From: an uncultured Alphaproteobacteria bacterium
Lineage (GTDB): Bacteria; Pseudomonadota; Alphaproteobacteria; RF32; CAG-239
DNA: 53,644 nucleotides
Direction of reading: 5' to 3'
Assembly: GCA_944391715.1 (NCBI GenBank)
Contig: CALXUP010000010.1
Coordinates: forward strand, 1 to 53,644
Shown here: one piece after another, positions 22,908 through 31,176 of the stretch
Numbering within the stretch: the first letter of the stretch is position 1
Layout of the letters: each line of letters opens with the position of its first letter
Translations under genes and position numbers: made by a program
The notes under the pieces: generated by a model
What the model was told of the DNA's origin: nothing
The model's input: the letters and a program-made list of their open reading frames with translations, nothing else
Database searches by the model: none

Positions 22908-24140
22908 TTAACATTCCGGACTATCGCCGCCGTTTTTTGCCTTTTTATAGCTTTTCCAAATCTCGCCGAACGGCTCCAAAATCCGGGGCAGAACGTTTTT
23001 CATCTCGGAGATGGCAATGCCGTAATTGGTAATCGGGACACCGCAGCTTTCGCAAATGCCGATGCGTGATAAAATCTCCCGCCGCCCGAACATACAACCG
23101 CCGCATTGGATAACCAGTTTGTAAGCAGACAGGTTCTCCGGAAAATCTCGCCCGGAACAAAAATCAATTTGCAGGTTTTTGCCGGTTTTTTCTTTCAGCC
23201 AGCGGGGAATTTTAACTTTGCCGATGTCGTCTTCCACGGCGTGATGGGTGCAGCATTCGGCCACCAAAACTTTGTCGCCGTTTTCCAGCCGGCCGATGGC
23301 CGCTGCTCCTTCGGCAAATTTTGCCAGATCGCCCTTCAGCCGGGCAAACAGCGTGGAAAAAGTTGTACATTTGATTTCCGGCGGCGTTTGGGCAGCCATA
23401 AGGTCTACGACCTGAGAGTCGCAAATTACCAGGTCTGGCGCTTTTTTGCAGGCGGACAAAGCCTCGGCATAGCGTTTTTCCGTAACGATATTGACAATCA
23501 GGTTATAATCAAGCCCTTCCCGGATGGCCTGAACCTGCGGCATAATAAGCCGTCCTTTGGGGGCTTCTTTGTCGATGGGCACGAGCAAAAGTACAAAACC
23601 GCCTTGCGGAACCAGATCGCCGAACAAAGGCGGCGTATGAATAAACTCATCCGGGCAGATATTGAGCAGGGCGGATTTTAATTGTCCGAGCACCTTATCG
23701 CGCGAGGCCTTGTCTAATGAATTGACGGCAATACCGTTTGCCGGGGCGGAATAAGTATCGGCTTTGTTATAAATTTTTATCAAAGGCAAACGGCGTTTTT
23801 GCGCTTCGGCAATAACAAATTGTTCTTCGGCGCCGGGCGATGGGGCATCAAGAACCAGCACGATAACGTCCGCACGGTCAAAGACTTTGCGGGTCTTTCC
23901 GATTCTCTGGGCGCTGAGTTCCGTATCGTCGCCAAAACCGGCGGTATCCAGCCAGGTAACCGGACCAATCGGCAGAAGCTCCTGATTCTTTTCCACAATA
24001 TCGGTTGTTGTTCCGGGAACAGCAGAGGCAATGGCTGTTTCTTGTCCGGTAACCAAATTCAGAAAACTTGATTTTCCGGCATTAACCTTTCCCATCAGGG
24101 CGATTTGCAATCGCAGGGCTTTTGGGGCAGCAAGGGGCAT
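22908..24140 (-). CDS. hydF: [FeFe]-hydrogenase maturation GTPase HydF, 410 aa
   Basis: HydF is the scaffold on which the 2Fe subcluster of the H-cluster is built by HydE and HydG before transfer to the hydrogenase. The N-terminal GTPase domain has G1 GKVNAGKS (17-24), G2/G3 PGTTTD and WLDTAGFGD, and G4-type YNKAD. The C-terminal domain carries the iron-sulfur ligands in ECCTHHAVEDD (Cys-Thr-His) and CGGCMFGRR (Cys346, Cys349). Full length. It is 12 bp behind tcdA. HydE, HydG and the hydrogenase itself are not in the window. Its presence implies hydrogen metabolism under anoxia, unusual for alphaproteobacteria. Confidence 0.94.
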   Translation of the reverse strand: MPLAAPKALRLQIALMGKVNAGKSSFLNLVTGQETAIASAVPGTTTDIVEKNQELLPIGPVTWLDTAGFGDDTELSAQRIGKTRKVFDRADVIVLVLDAPSPGAEEQFVIAEAQKRRLPLIKIYNKADTYSAPANGIAVNSLDKASRDKVLGQLKSALLNICPDEFIHTPPLFGDLVPQGGFVLLLVPIDKEAPKGRLIMPQVQAIREGLDYNLIVNIVTEKRYAEALSACKKAPDLVICDSQVVDLMAAQTPPEIKCTTFSTLFARLKGDLAKFAEGAAAIGRLENGDKVLVAECCTHHAVEDDIGKVKIPRWLKEKTGKNLQIDFCSGRDFPENLSAYKLVIQCGGCMFGRREILSRIGICESCGVPITNYGIAISEMKNVLPRILEPFGEIWKSYKKAKNGGDSPEC

Positions 24141-24152
24141 AATTTTTTCCTT

Positions 24153-24893
24153 TCATTTTGAAAAATGAGCAATTTGCTTAATGGCTTCGTTGGCAATTAT
24201 CAGTCCGAAAATGGCCGTAATGGTCGGCAGTGAACCGAGCGTATTGCGCACGCGCCCGCCGGCGGTTTCGCCTTCTTCGTTTTCAATAAAACCGCCGTCA
24301 ACCTGTTCTTCGGAAGAAACGCAGAATATTTTAATCAGATCAAGACCGCGTTTCTTCAAACGTTTGCGGATAAACTTTGCCAGACCGCAGTTTTTGGTGG
24401 CGCTGAGCTTGCCGTATTTTATTTTCGCCGGGTCGGTTTTTAAGGCCGCACCCATGGAAGAAATAAACGGAATCTGAGCGTGATAAAGCGCCTCAATCAG
24501 ACAGCACTTGGGATTAAGGGCATCAATCGCGTCAACCACAAAATCAGGCTTTTCGGCCAGCAGGGCGGGCAGGGTATCGGCATTGACAAAGACGTCTTTG
24601 ATAACAACCTTGCAGTCGGGATTGATTTCCGCCACCCGGCGTCTGGCAGCTTCGGTTTTTTTCATGCCGATTGTCGATTCGAGTGCCAAAATCTGACGAT
24701 TGATATTGCTGCGGTCAAAAACGTCAAAGTCAACCAGCATCAGCGTGCCGATTCCGGCCCGGGCCAAAGCCTCCAACGCATAACCGCCGACCGCGCCGAG
24801 ACCGACAACCATTACCCGCGCATTTTTCAGACATTCCATACCGTCTTCGCCGAGCAAAATCTCAGTGCGCATAAACCTCTCATCTTTTTGCAT
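24153..24893 (-). CDS. tcdA: tRNA threonylcarbamoyladenosine dehydratase TcdA (CsdL), 246 aa
   Basis: E1-like ATP-dependent enzyme that cyclises t6A at position 37 of ANN-decoding tRNAs. It has the nucleotide-binding VVGLGAVGGYALEALARAGIG, the metal/adenylate region LVDFDVFDRSNINRQ, and IGMKKTEAARRRVAEINP. Length and the FIENEEGETAGGRVRNTLGSLPTITAIFG segment fit TcdA better than ThiF or MoeB. There is no rhodanese or ubiquitin-like partner nearby. It lies between the alpha/beta hydrolase (2 bp) and hydF (12 bp), all on the minus strand. Confidence 0.9.
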   Translation of the reverse strand: MQKDERFMRTEILLGEDGMECLKNARVMVVGLGAVGGYALEALARAGIGTLMLVDFDVFDRSNINRQILALESTIGMKKTEAARRRVAEINPDCKVVIKDVFVNADTLPALLAEKPDFVVDAIDALNPKCCLIEALYHAQIPFISSMGAALKTDPAKIKYGKLSATKNCGLAKFIRKRLKKRGLDLIKIFCVSSEEQVDGGFIENEEGETAGGRVRNTLGSLPTITAIFGLIIANEAIKQIAHFSK

Positions 24894-24895
24894 TT

Positions 24896-25648
24896 TTATT
24901 TTCTCTGTTTATATCTGTTTATATGAATAAAAGTAACAATTTCTTTAATTAATTTCTGAGTGTGCGTATTGGCAATATCATGGGTACCATTTTGCACAAT
25001 AATAACATTATTTTGTATTTCAGGAATAGTGTTAAGTAAAAGCCATGGCGGTGTAGCGGTATCTTTCTCTCCAAAAATAATTATAAAATCATTTTTATCC
25101 AATGCTTTAAGTTTTTCGCTCATATCAATGCCAACTATATTTAAATAAGTTTTTTTCAAAAAATTAGTTCCTTTAGCATAAAACGGGTTTTTTAAGACCT
25201 TAGAAATATATTGATCTCTCAAAATATTTTTTAAATAATTGGGCAAAAACTTGGCAAAGTATTTAACTTTATTATGAACAGCTGAATTTTTTTTATATTT
25301 TCTGCTTATTGCAGGAGAAACTAAAATTATTTTATTTTTATTATATTTTAATTTATGGCTAAGAGCAACTGCACCGCCAAACGAATAACCTAAAATATAA
25401 TCCGGGTTGAATTTATCTTTTTGCAACTGCAACTCAATAAAATCAGTAAAATCTTCCAGTTCCCAAGGGTAATCAGGTTCTTTCTCTCCACAAAAGCCGG
25501 GAAGGGTAATAATTTTGATATCGAAAAATTTTTGTAAATCGGTAACAAATTTTCTACGATTATCCCACACATCAATACTTTGCGTTTGTGAAGTATAATG
25601 CTTATAATCCCAGCCATGAATAAGAAGAAGTTTAACCTGCTGTGACAT
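24896..25648 (-). CDS. Alpha/beta-hydrolase family protein, 250 aa
   Basis: Predicted serine hydrolase: oxyanion-loop motif LLLIHGWD near residue 9, nucleophile elbow LGYSFGG with Ser89, acid in IIIFGEKD and a late His in VQNGTHDIA. Substrate unknown. The frame opens further upstream, but Met at 25648 fits the family start, and the gene then overlaps the end of tatD by 17 bases. The coding sequence is visibly richer in A+T than its neighbours (many AAA, AAT, ATA and TTA codons), consistent with more recent acquisition, although it is tightly packed between tatD and tcdA. Confidence 0.8.
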   Translation of the reverse strand: MSQQVKLLLIHGWDYKHYTSQTQSIDVWDNRRKFVTDLQKFFDIKIITLPGFCGEKEPDYPWELEDFTDFIELQLQKDKFNPDYILGYSFGGAVALSHKLKYNKNKIILVSPAISRKYKKNSAVHNKVKYFAKFLPNYLKNILRDQYISKVLKNPFYAKGTNFLKKTYLNIVGIDMSEKLKALDKNDFIIIFGEKDTATPPWLLLNTIPEIQNNVIIVQNGTHDIANTHTQKLIKEIVTFIHINRYKQRK

Positions 25649-26384
25649 GGACAAACTCCAGTGAATTTTCATAGATTTTCTGAGCCAGATTTTCGACATT
25701 TTCCCCGCGCAGAGCGGCAATTTCGGCCGCCAGCTCCGGCAGATTCTCGGGATAAACTTCCTGCCCGCGCACCGGCCCCTGATACGGACCGTCGGTCTCC
25801 AGCAGGATTCGGTCCGCCGGAACGCTTTGCAAAACAGCCTGTCGGGCCGGATTTTTCAAAATAGAAAAGTTAAAGCCGACATATCCGCCTTGTTTAATAA
25901 TTTTTTTCAAAAATTCCGGCTTGCCGTTATAAGAATGAATAACAAATTTTTTCGGCATATATCCCCAAAACATCTCCATTTCGGGCTGAGCCTTGACGGC
26001 ATGAATCAGAACCGGGCGTTTGTATTTATCAGCCAGCCGCAGCTGTCCGGCAAAAATTTTATGCTGCATTTCTCTGTCCGGGTTATGATAAAAATCCAGT
26101 CCGGTCTCGCCGACCAAAGCTGTCGGATAATCCTGCAGATATTTTTCCAAAAGATTCTCCCAGCCGGGTTCGGCCTCGGAAGTATGCCACGGATGCAAGC
26201 CGAACGCCGGAATAATCGTATCGGGATATGTATGAACCAAAGCGGCAATCGCCGGCCAGTCTTTTTCGGTTATCGCTGCGCAAACCAGCTTTTTCACACC
26301 GGCTTTTCGCGCGCCGGCAATAATATCCGTTGCACATCTTTGTTTAAAATCTTGCAAATGTATGTGGCTGTCCATAAACTGCAT
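25632..26384 (-). CDS. TatD-family metal-dependent hydrolase, 250 aa
   Basis: TIM-barrel metallohydrolase related to the DNase TatD. Metal-site motifs: DSHIHL (residues 5-10), GETGLDF with the bridging Glu, VLIHAVKA, FVIHSYNG and LLETDGPY. TatD proteins act as 3'-5' exonucleases and in other hydrolytic roles; this short group is usually annotated only at family level. The open frame could start at a TTG at 26399; I prefer ATG at 26384 or 26375, just before DSHIH. It is divergent from alr with about 40 bp between them. Confidence 0.88.
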   Translation of the reverse strand: MQFMDSHIHLQDFKQRCATDIIAGARKAGVKKLVCAAITEKDWPAIAALVHTYPDTIIPAFGLHPWHTSEAEPGWENLLEKYLQDYPTALVGETGLDFYHNPDREMQHKIFAGQLRLADKYKRPVLIHAVKAQPEMEMFWGYMPKKFVIHSYNGKPEFLKKIIKQGGYVGFNFSILKNPARQAVLQSVPADRILLETDGPYQGPVRGQEVYPENLPELAAEIAALRGENVENLAQKIYENSLEFVHVTAG

Positions 26385-26423
26385 GGTAATAACTTTCAAA
26401 TTTTACCGGGATTTTACAAACAA

Positions 26424-27509
26424 ATGGCAATTTTTACAAGACCGATTTTAGAAATTAACCTGCAAAATCTGCTTGCCAATTACAAGCTGTTGTCCAAACT
26501 GGCGCCGCAGAGTATTCCGGCCGCGGTTGTCAAAGATGATGCCTACGGGCTCGGGGCGACAGAGGTCGCCGGAACCTTATACCGGGAAGGCGGCTGCCGC
26601 AGCTTTTTTGTTGCACACGGCGTGGAAGGGGCAATTGTCCGCGGCGTGGCGCCGGAAGCAGAGATTTATGTTTTGCAGGGCATGGGCGAAGACAGCATCA
26701 AAGAGTTTCAGAAATGCCGCCTGACGCCGGTCATCAGTTGTCCGCAGCAGTTGGAATTCTGGAAAAAACACCGCCTGGACGGCATTCGTCCGGTCATTCA
26801 TATTGAAACAGGGCTGAACCGCCTCGGTTTTCGGGAAAATGAACTCGCTGCCCTTTCTGCAGAAGATAAAAACGAGTTTTCTTATGTTATGTCGCATTTG
26901 GCCTGTGCTGATGAGCAGGGACATTTTATGAATACCCGCCAGTTGGAAAATTTCCGCCGCCTGACGGCAAAATATTTTCCCGGGCTGCCGGCTTCTTTGT
27001 CGGCTTCCGACGGCGTCTTCCTCGGACGGGATTTTCAGTTTGATATGGTTCGCCTCGGCGCTGCGATGTATGGCATCAATACGGCCCCGTACCGCGAAAA
27101 CCGGATGCAAAGCCTGATAACGGTAACGGCGCCGGTTTTGCAGGTTGAGGATTTGCCGAAAGGCGAGTTTGTCGGCTATTCTGCCACATATCGCGCCAAT
27201 TCGTTGCGCCGGATTGCCATTGTGTCAATCGGATACGGCGACGGACTGCCGCGCTCGCTCTCAAATGTCGGCAAGGTATTTTTCAAAAATGGCCAAACCC
27301 GGTATGAGGCACGCATAATCGGGCGGATTTCCATGGATAACGTCATCTGCGACATTACCGGCATACCGAATGTCTGCCCCGGAGATTGGGCTTTTCTGCT
27401 GGATGAAAATTATACGTTGGACGATATGGGGCGCGATGCCGGCACCATTGCCTATGAGATCGTTTCCCGGCTTGGCAAAAATCCCCGGTTTGACCGCCGA
27501 TATAAATAA
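26424..27509 (+). CDS. alr: Alanine racemase, 361 aa
   Basis: Makes D-alanine for peptidoglycan. The PLP-binding Lys is Lys37 in AAVVKDDAYGLGA (more usual is VKANAYGHG), the second catalytic base is Tyr271 in SIGYGDGLPR, and the substrate region MYGINTAPY is present. The frame runs back to 25827 antisense to tatD, but the Met at 26424 (MAIFTRPILEINLQNLLANY) matches family N-termini. No strong ribosome site is seen before it. It ends at a bidirectional terminator shared with accC. Confidence 0.92.
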   Translation: MAIFTRPILEINLQNLLANYKLLSKLAPQSIPAAVVKDDAYGLGATEVAGTLYREGGCRSFFVAHGVEGAIVRGVAPEAEIYVLQGMGEDSIKEFQKCRLTPVISCPQQLEFWKKHRLDGIRPVIHIETGLNRLGFRENELAALSAEDKNEFSYVMSHLACADEQGHFMNTRQLENFRRLTAKYFPGLPASLSASDGVFLGRDFQFDMVRLGAAMYGINTAPYRENRMQSLITVTAPVLQVEDLPKGEFVGYSATYRANSLRRIAIVSIGYGDGLPRSLSNVGKVFFKNGQTRYEARIIGRISMDNVICDITGIPNVCPGDWAFLLDENYTLDDMGRDAGTIAYEIVSRLGKNPRFDRRYK

Positions 27510-27527
27510 AATATCGTAGTTTGTTGC

Positions 27528-27566
27528 AAAAAAATATTTCCCTGAGAGTTTCAGGGAAATATTTTT
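27528..27566. terminator. Bidirectional terminator between alr and accC
   Basis: AAAAATATTTCCCTGA and TCAGGGAAATATTTTT form a 16-bp stem over GAGTT, with T-runs on both strands. Confidence 0.9.
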
Positions 27567-27583
27567 GTCATAAGACGATTCTT

Positions 27584-28939
27584 TTATGCGGCTTTGTTTT
27601 TTTTGGCGTCCATAAAATGTTCCAGCCAGTGGATATTATATTGACCGTCAATATATTCCGCTTGGGAGATAATTTCCTGATGCAGCGGAATTGTCGTCTT
27701 AACGCCTTCAATCACAAATTCCTCCAAAGCCCTGCGCAAACGCATCAAAGCGGCATTGCGGGTTTTGCCGTGTACAATCAGCTTGGCAATCATACTGTCA
27801 TAAAACGGCGGAATGCTGTAACCGGAGTAAATCTCGGAATCAACCCGGACGCCGAGACCGCCGGGAGCATGCCATTCGGTAATTTTTCCGGGGCAGGGAG
27901 CAAAGGTATCCGGATCTTCGGCATTAATCCGGCATTCGATTGCATGACCGCTGAATTGAATGTCATCCTGCGTATATCCCAAGGTCGCACCGCTGGCAAT
28001 GCGGATTTGCTCACGCACGATGTCAATGCCGGTAACGGCCTCGGTAATCGGATGTTCCACCTGCAGACGGGTGTTCATTTCCATAAAGTAGAAATGTCCG
28101 TCTTCATACAAAAATTCCAGAGTTCCCGCACTTGTATAACCGATTTTTTCAATCGCTTTGCGGACGATTTCGCCGATTTCATAACGCTGTTCCGCATTCA
28201 AAGCCGGAGACGGCGTCTCTTCAATAACCTTTTGATTGTTTCGCTGAATTGAACAGTCGCGTTCACCCAAATGAACCACATGACCGTACTTGTCAGCCAA
28301 TACCTGCATTTCAATATGGCGGGGTTTTTGCAGATATTTTTCCATATAAACCACATCGCTGGTAAAAGCGGCTTTCGCCTCAGCCCGGGCCATGGTATAA
28401 GCCTCTTCCATTTCCTGGTCGTTAAACGCGATTTTCATGCCTTTTCCGCCGCCGCCGGCCGTTGCTTTGATGATAACCGGATACCCGATTTTATTGGCCC
28501 ATTCTTTGGCGTGTTCAATGCTTTCAAGGGCAGGACTTCCGGGTGTAATCGGCAGACCGGCCTCCTGTGCGGCTTTGCGCGCGGTAATCTTATCTCCCAT
28601 CAGGCGCATTTGTTCTGCGGTCGGCCCGATAAAAGTAATGCCGTGTGCTTCAACCATCTCGGCAAAATCGGCATTTTCCGATAAAAAGCCGAAACCCGGA
28701 TGAATGGCATCCGCCCCTGTAATCAAAGCTGCAGAAATAATCGCCGATTTGTTCAGGTAAGAGTCGGAAGAACGTGCCGGGCCGATGCAAACGGCCTCAT
28801 CAGCCAAACGGACATGCATGGCATTGGCGTCGGCTTCTGAATGGACGGCAACCGTACGAATACCCATCTCGCGGCAGGCGCGGTGGATGCGAAGGGCAAC
28901 TTCGCCGCGGTTGGCAATCAATACTTTTTCAAACATCAT
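27584..28939 (-). CDS. accC: Acetyl-CoA carboxylase biotin carboxylase subunit AccC, 451 aa
   Basis: Carboxylates the biotin on AccB using bicarbonate and ATP, the first step of fatty-acid synthesis. It begins [26 protein letters not shown] (usually numbered from the second Met) and contains the [10 protein letters not shown] motif, the ATP-grasp Gly loop [45 protein letters not shown] and [16 protein letters not shown] with the catalytic Glu and Arg. Full length. It is 29 bp behind accB, the normal order. Confidence 0.97.
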   Translation of the reverse strand: MMFEKVLIANRGEVALRIHRACREMGIRTVAVHSEADANAMHVRLADEAVCIGPARSSDSYLNKSAIISAALITGADAIHPGFGFLSENADFAEMVEAHGITFIGPTAEQMRLMGDKITARKAAQEAGLPITPGSPALESIEHAKEWANKIGYPVIIKATAGGGGKGMKIAFNDQEMEEAYTMARAEAKAAFTSDVVYMEKYLQKPRHIEMQVLADKYGHVVHLGERDCSIQRNNQKVIEETPSPALNAEQRYEIGEIVRKAIEKIGYTSAGTLEFLYEDGHFYFMEMNTRLQVEHPITEAVTGIDIVREQIRIASGATLGYTQDDIQFSGHAIECRINAEDPDTFAPCPGKITEWHAPGGLGVRVDSEIYSGYSIPPFYDSMIAKLIVHGKTRNAALMRLRRALEEFVIEGVKTTIPLHQEIISQAEYIDGQYNIHWLEHFMDAKKNKAA

Positions 28940-28968
28940 ATTATCCTAAAAAATAAAAGCGGAACAAA

Positions 28969-29448
28969 CTATTCAATAACGATCAACGGTTCGCCGTATT
29001 CAACCGGATCGCCGCTGGCAACCAGAATCTTGGAAACTTTTCCGCCTTTGTGGGCTTTAACCGGGTTAAAAGTTTTCATAGCTTCGATCAGGCAGACCGT
29101 ATCGCCTTCGGCAACGCTGTCACCGGGCTTAACGTAATCCGGGCTGTTCGGATCGGCAGAAAGATAAACAACGCCGACCATCGGAGACTTAACGGCATTC
29201 GGGTCTTTGCTGTAGTCGATTTCAGCCGCCGGGGCATTTTCGGCAGCCGGGGCAGCGGCCACGGGAGCGGCAGAAACCGGAGCAGCCGGCATCATCGGCA
29301 GCGGAGCCGCAGGAGGAGGAACCGGAGCGCCGCCGCGGGACAGAGAAATCCGGCAGCCTTCGTCTTCATATTCCAGTTTTGTCAGATTGGTTCTGTCAAG
29401 GATTTCAGCCAGCTTACTGATAATTTTTGTATCCAATGGGGTAGACAT
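28969..29448 (-). CDS. accB: Biotin carboxyl carrier protein AccB, 159 aa
   Basis: Carries the carboxy-biotin between AccC and the AccAD transferase. The N-terminal domain (1-38) is followed by a Pro/Ala linker (about 41-76, APVPPPAAPLPMMPAAP) and a C-terminal biotinyl domain with Lys125 in IEAMKTFNPVKA. EAMKT in place of EAMKM is usual in alphaproteobacteria. First gene of accBC, preceded by a predicted promoter at 29533-29560 and a leader with a terminator-like hairpin. Confidence 0.95.
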   Translation of the reverse strand: MSTPLDTKIISKLAEILDRTNLTKLEYEDEGCRISLSRGGAPVPPPAAPLPMMPAAPVSAAPVAAAPAAENAPAAEIDYSKDPNAVKSPMVGVVYLSADPNSPDYVKPGDSVAEGDTVCLIEAMKTFNPVKAHKGGKVSKILVASGDPVEYGEPLIVIE

Positions 29449-29482
29449 TTATGTTCTCTCTCTTTCAAAAAAGTTAAAAGCT

Positions 29483-29503
29483 AAAAATCCCCTGCGCAGG
29501 GGA
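29483..29503 (-). promoter_or_regulatory. Possible attenuator in the accBC leader
   Basis: The perfect 16-bp palindrome TCCCCTGCGCAGGGGA (29488-29503) is followed on the minus strand by TTTTT (29487-29483), about 35 bases before the accB start. The layout is that of an intrinsic terminator located between promoter and gene. Confidence 0.5.
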
Positions 29504-29532
29504 CACCAATTATTAACTCTCTTACCCCGGAT

Positions 29533-29560
29533 TTTATAAAAAAACAACAAAAATATTCAA
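29533..29560 (-). promoter_or_regulatory. Predicted promoter of accBC
   Basis: On the minus strand TTGAAT (29560-29555) and TATAAA (29538-29533) are 16 bases apart. The -35 lies inside one of two direct repeats of CAAAAATATTCAAAAA (29548-29563 and 29578-29593). Confidence 0.45.
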
Positions 29561-29761
29561 AAACCCGCAAATTTGCACAAAAATATTCAAAAAAATCGCA
29601 ATTTTTTAAGAATTTGCGCCGGATTGAGAAAATTGAAAAATGATAACGGATGCCAAATTTAATAATTAATTTTTTAGACGAATAAAGTATTTTTGGCTAA
29701 TTTTGACTTGAATAATTATAATACTATGGTATACTTGCGGTTAAATTTCAAGGAATATAAA

Positions 29762-30799
29762 ATGCCGGGCACCAAACAAAAATTTGTTGTTTACGGAATG
29801 AAACGCAAGACGTTGGTCGCAGTGATTACGCTGCTGGGCCTCGGTTCGTTGTCTTCTCTCAACCGTAATGAAAATATGCGTGAAAGGACGCAGGAGAAAA
29901 TGCAGCAGATTGCATTGCTTAAAGATCCTGCCCGTTTCCCTCCGTCCGATAAGCCGCTGCGCTATCGGCCTTTTTCACATGCTTTGCGCAATGAACTTAA
30001 GAATGTCGATTATCAGGTTGATACGGTTGACTTTTGCCCCTTTGCGGCAGATGACGATGGTTTGTATCAGAATTTGGGATATTTTGATGAAGAAAATAAA
30101 AAAATTATTATTCATCATTTTCGTGATATCGGTCTTGGTGACAATGTGGAACCGGTTATTTCCCGCTTGAACGATTTTGATGCCAAGCAGGTCGTATTGG
30201 CTCACGAATACCGCCATGTCGTAAATGCCGGATACGATAATCGCCGGCTGAATTTGCGGGATTATGCCCAAAGTCTGCGCGATGATGAGATTTCCGGCTG
30301 CATAGCTTCGGTATTGCTGAAGCGGGAAAAATTTTTGGAGAGCGGAGACTATAAGGTGTTTGACGGCAGTCCGGAATCTGAATATTATGCCGAGGCCGTC
30401 AAATCCGGGCTGTTTTATCCGCAGTTTGGAAAAATGAGCCGTCTGGAACAGCGGGTTTTGATTCTTGCCGGCAGCAAAATTTGGGAACAGAACCGTTCTG
30501 CAGGGTATGAAAGTCTTTTCCGTGAAAAAATTGCCGCTTACGCCAAAGAAAAAAATTTTGCGGCATTAACCCGTAATACGGATAAAGAATATCGCAAGCT
30601 CAGCACCCACTATTACACTTTTAATTTTGACGGCAGAAAAATCGACTTGTCTCGGGAAAGGCCCAAGCCGATGCCTCTGTCTGATGATATGGAAACTTAC
30701 ATAAAAATTCTGTTATTTAAAATAAAAACCCGCGAAATTCTGGAAAACGGTCGTCAGACCATGCAAAAACTAACCTCGGAAATCCGCAGCCGCTGGTAA
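29762..30799 (+). CDS. Membrane-anchored protein with HExxH motif, 345 aa
   Basis: Unknown family. An N-terminal hydrophobic stretch (about residues 17-32, TLVAVITLLGLGSLSS) could be an anchor or signal. The motif VVLAHEYRHVVNAG places His148-Glu149-Tyr-Arg-His152, the zincin HExxH, and DDEISGC with Glu176 could supply the third ligand. The flanking text (YFDEENKKIIIHHF and SEYYAEAVKSGLFYP) is unlike the metalloprotease families I know well. I chose Met at 29762 (AAGGAA ribosome site); the frame runs back to 29693. No neighbour suggests a substrate. A protease is plausible but unproven. Confidence 0.7.
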   Translation: MPGTKQKFVVYGMKRKTLVAVITLLGLGSLSSLNRNENMRERTQEKMQQIALLKDPARFPPSDKPLRYRPFSHALRNELKNVDYQVDTVDFCPFAADDDGLYQNLGYFDEENKKIIIHHFRDIGLGDNVEPVISRLNDFDAKQVVLAHEYRHVVNAGYDNRRLNLRDYAQSLRDDEISGCIASVLLKREKFLESGDYKVFDGSPESEYYAEAVKSGLFYPQFGKMSRLEQRVLILAGSKIWEQNRSAGYESLFREKIAAYAKEKNFAALTRNTDKEYRKLSTHYYTFNFDGRKIDLSRERPKPMPLSDDMETYIKILLFKIKTREILENGRQTMQKLTSEIRSRW

Positions 30800-30892
30800 C
30801 TGACAATCATTATCCATGCTGCAGCTTTTTTTGTTTGTCTTTGCGGGGAATTATATTTTTTTAATTTTTTTTGCAAATTTATAAATTAATAC

Positions 30893-30921
30893 TGGACAAG
30901 ACAAAAAATATACATTATAAG
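30893..30921 (+). promoter_or_regulatory. Promoter of tRNA-Phe
   Basis: TGGACA (30893-30898) and TATAAG (30916-30921) are separated by 17 bases and lie 29 bases before the mature tRNA start. Confidence 0.6.
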
Positions 30922-30949
30922 TCTTTTCGTTTGATAGACATCGGCTACT

Positions 30950-31025
<76 letters not shown>

Positions 31026-31033
31026 TTTATAAT

Positions 31034-31062
31034 ATCCCTCCTTTTTTGTGAGGGATTTTTTT
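31034..31062 (+). terminator. Terminator of tRNA-Phe
   Basis: ATCCCTC and GAGGGAT pair across a T-rich loop, followed by TTTTTT. Confidence 0.85.
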
Positions 31063-31114
31063 GTATGATACTTTCTATAAGCTTTCTGAGCAATTAAAAT
31101 TATATCCGGCAAAA

Positions 31115-31153
31115 TAAAAAACAGCGCAAACGAAAAGTCGCTGCACTGTTTTT
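31115..31153 (-). terminator. Terminator after the minus-strand hook gene
   Basis: AAAAACAG and CTGTTTTT arms enclose an imperfect GC-rich loop. The minus strand ends in a T-run, 24 bases after the stop at 31177. Confidence 0.6.
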
Positions 31154-31176
31154 CAAAAAAATACCGAACATATGAC

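Noticed and set aside
25827..26423. N-terminal 200 residues of the long frame containing alr
   Set aside because: This part is antisense to tatD; alanine racemases begin as at 26424.
27521..28252. 243-residue open frame antisense to accC
   Set aside because: Shadow of the unmistakable biotin carboxylase gene.
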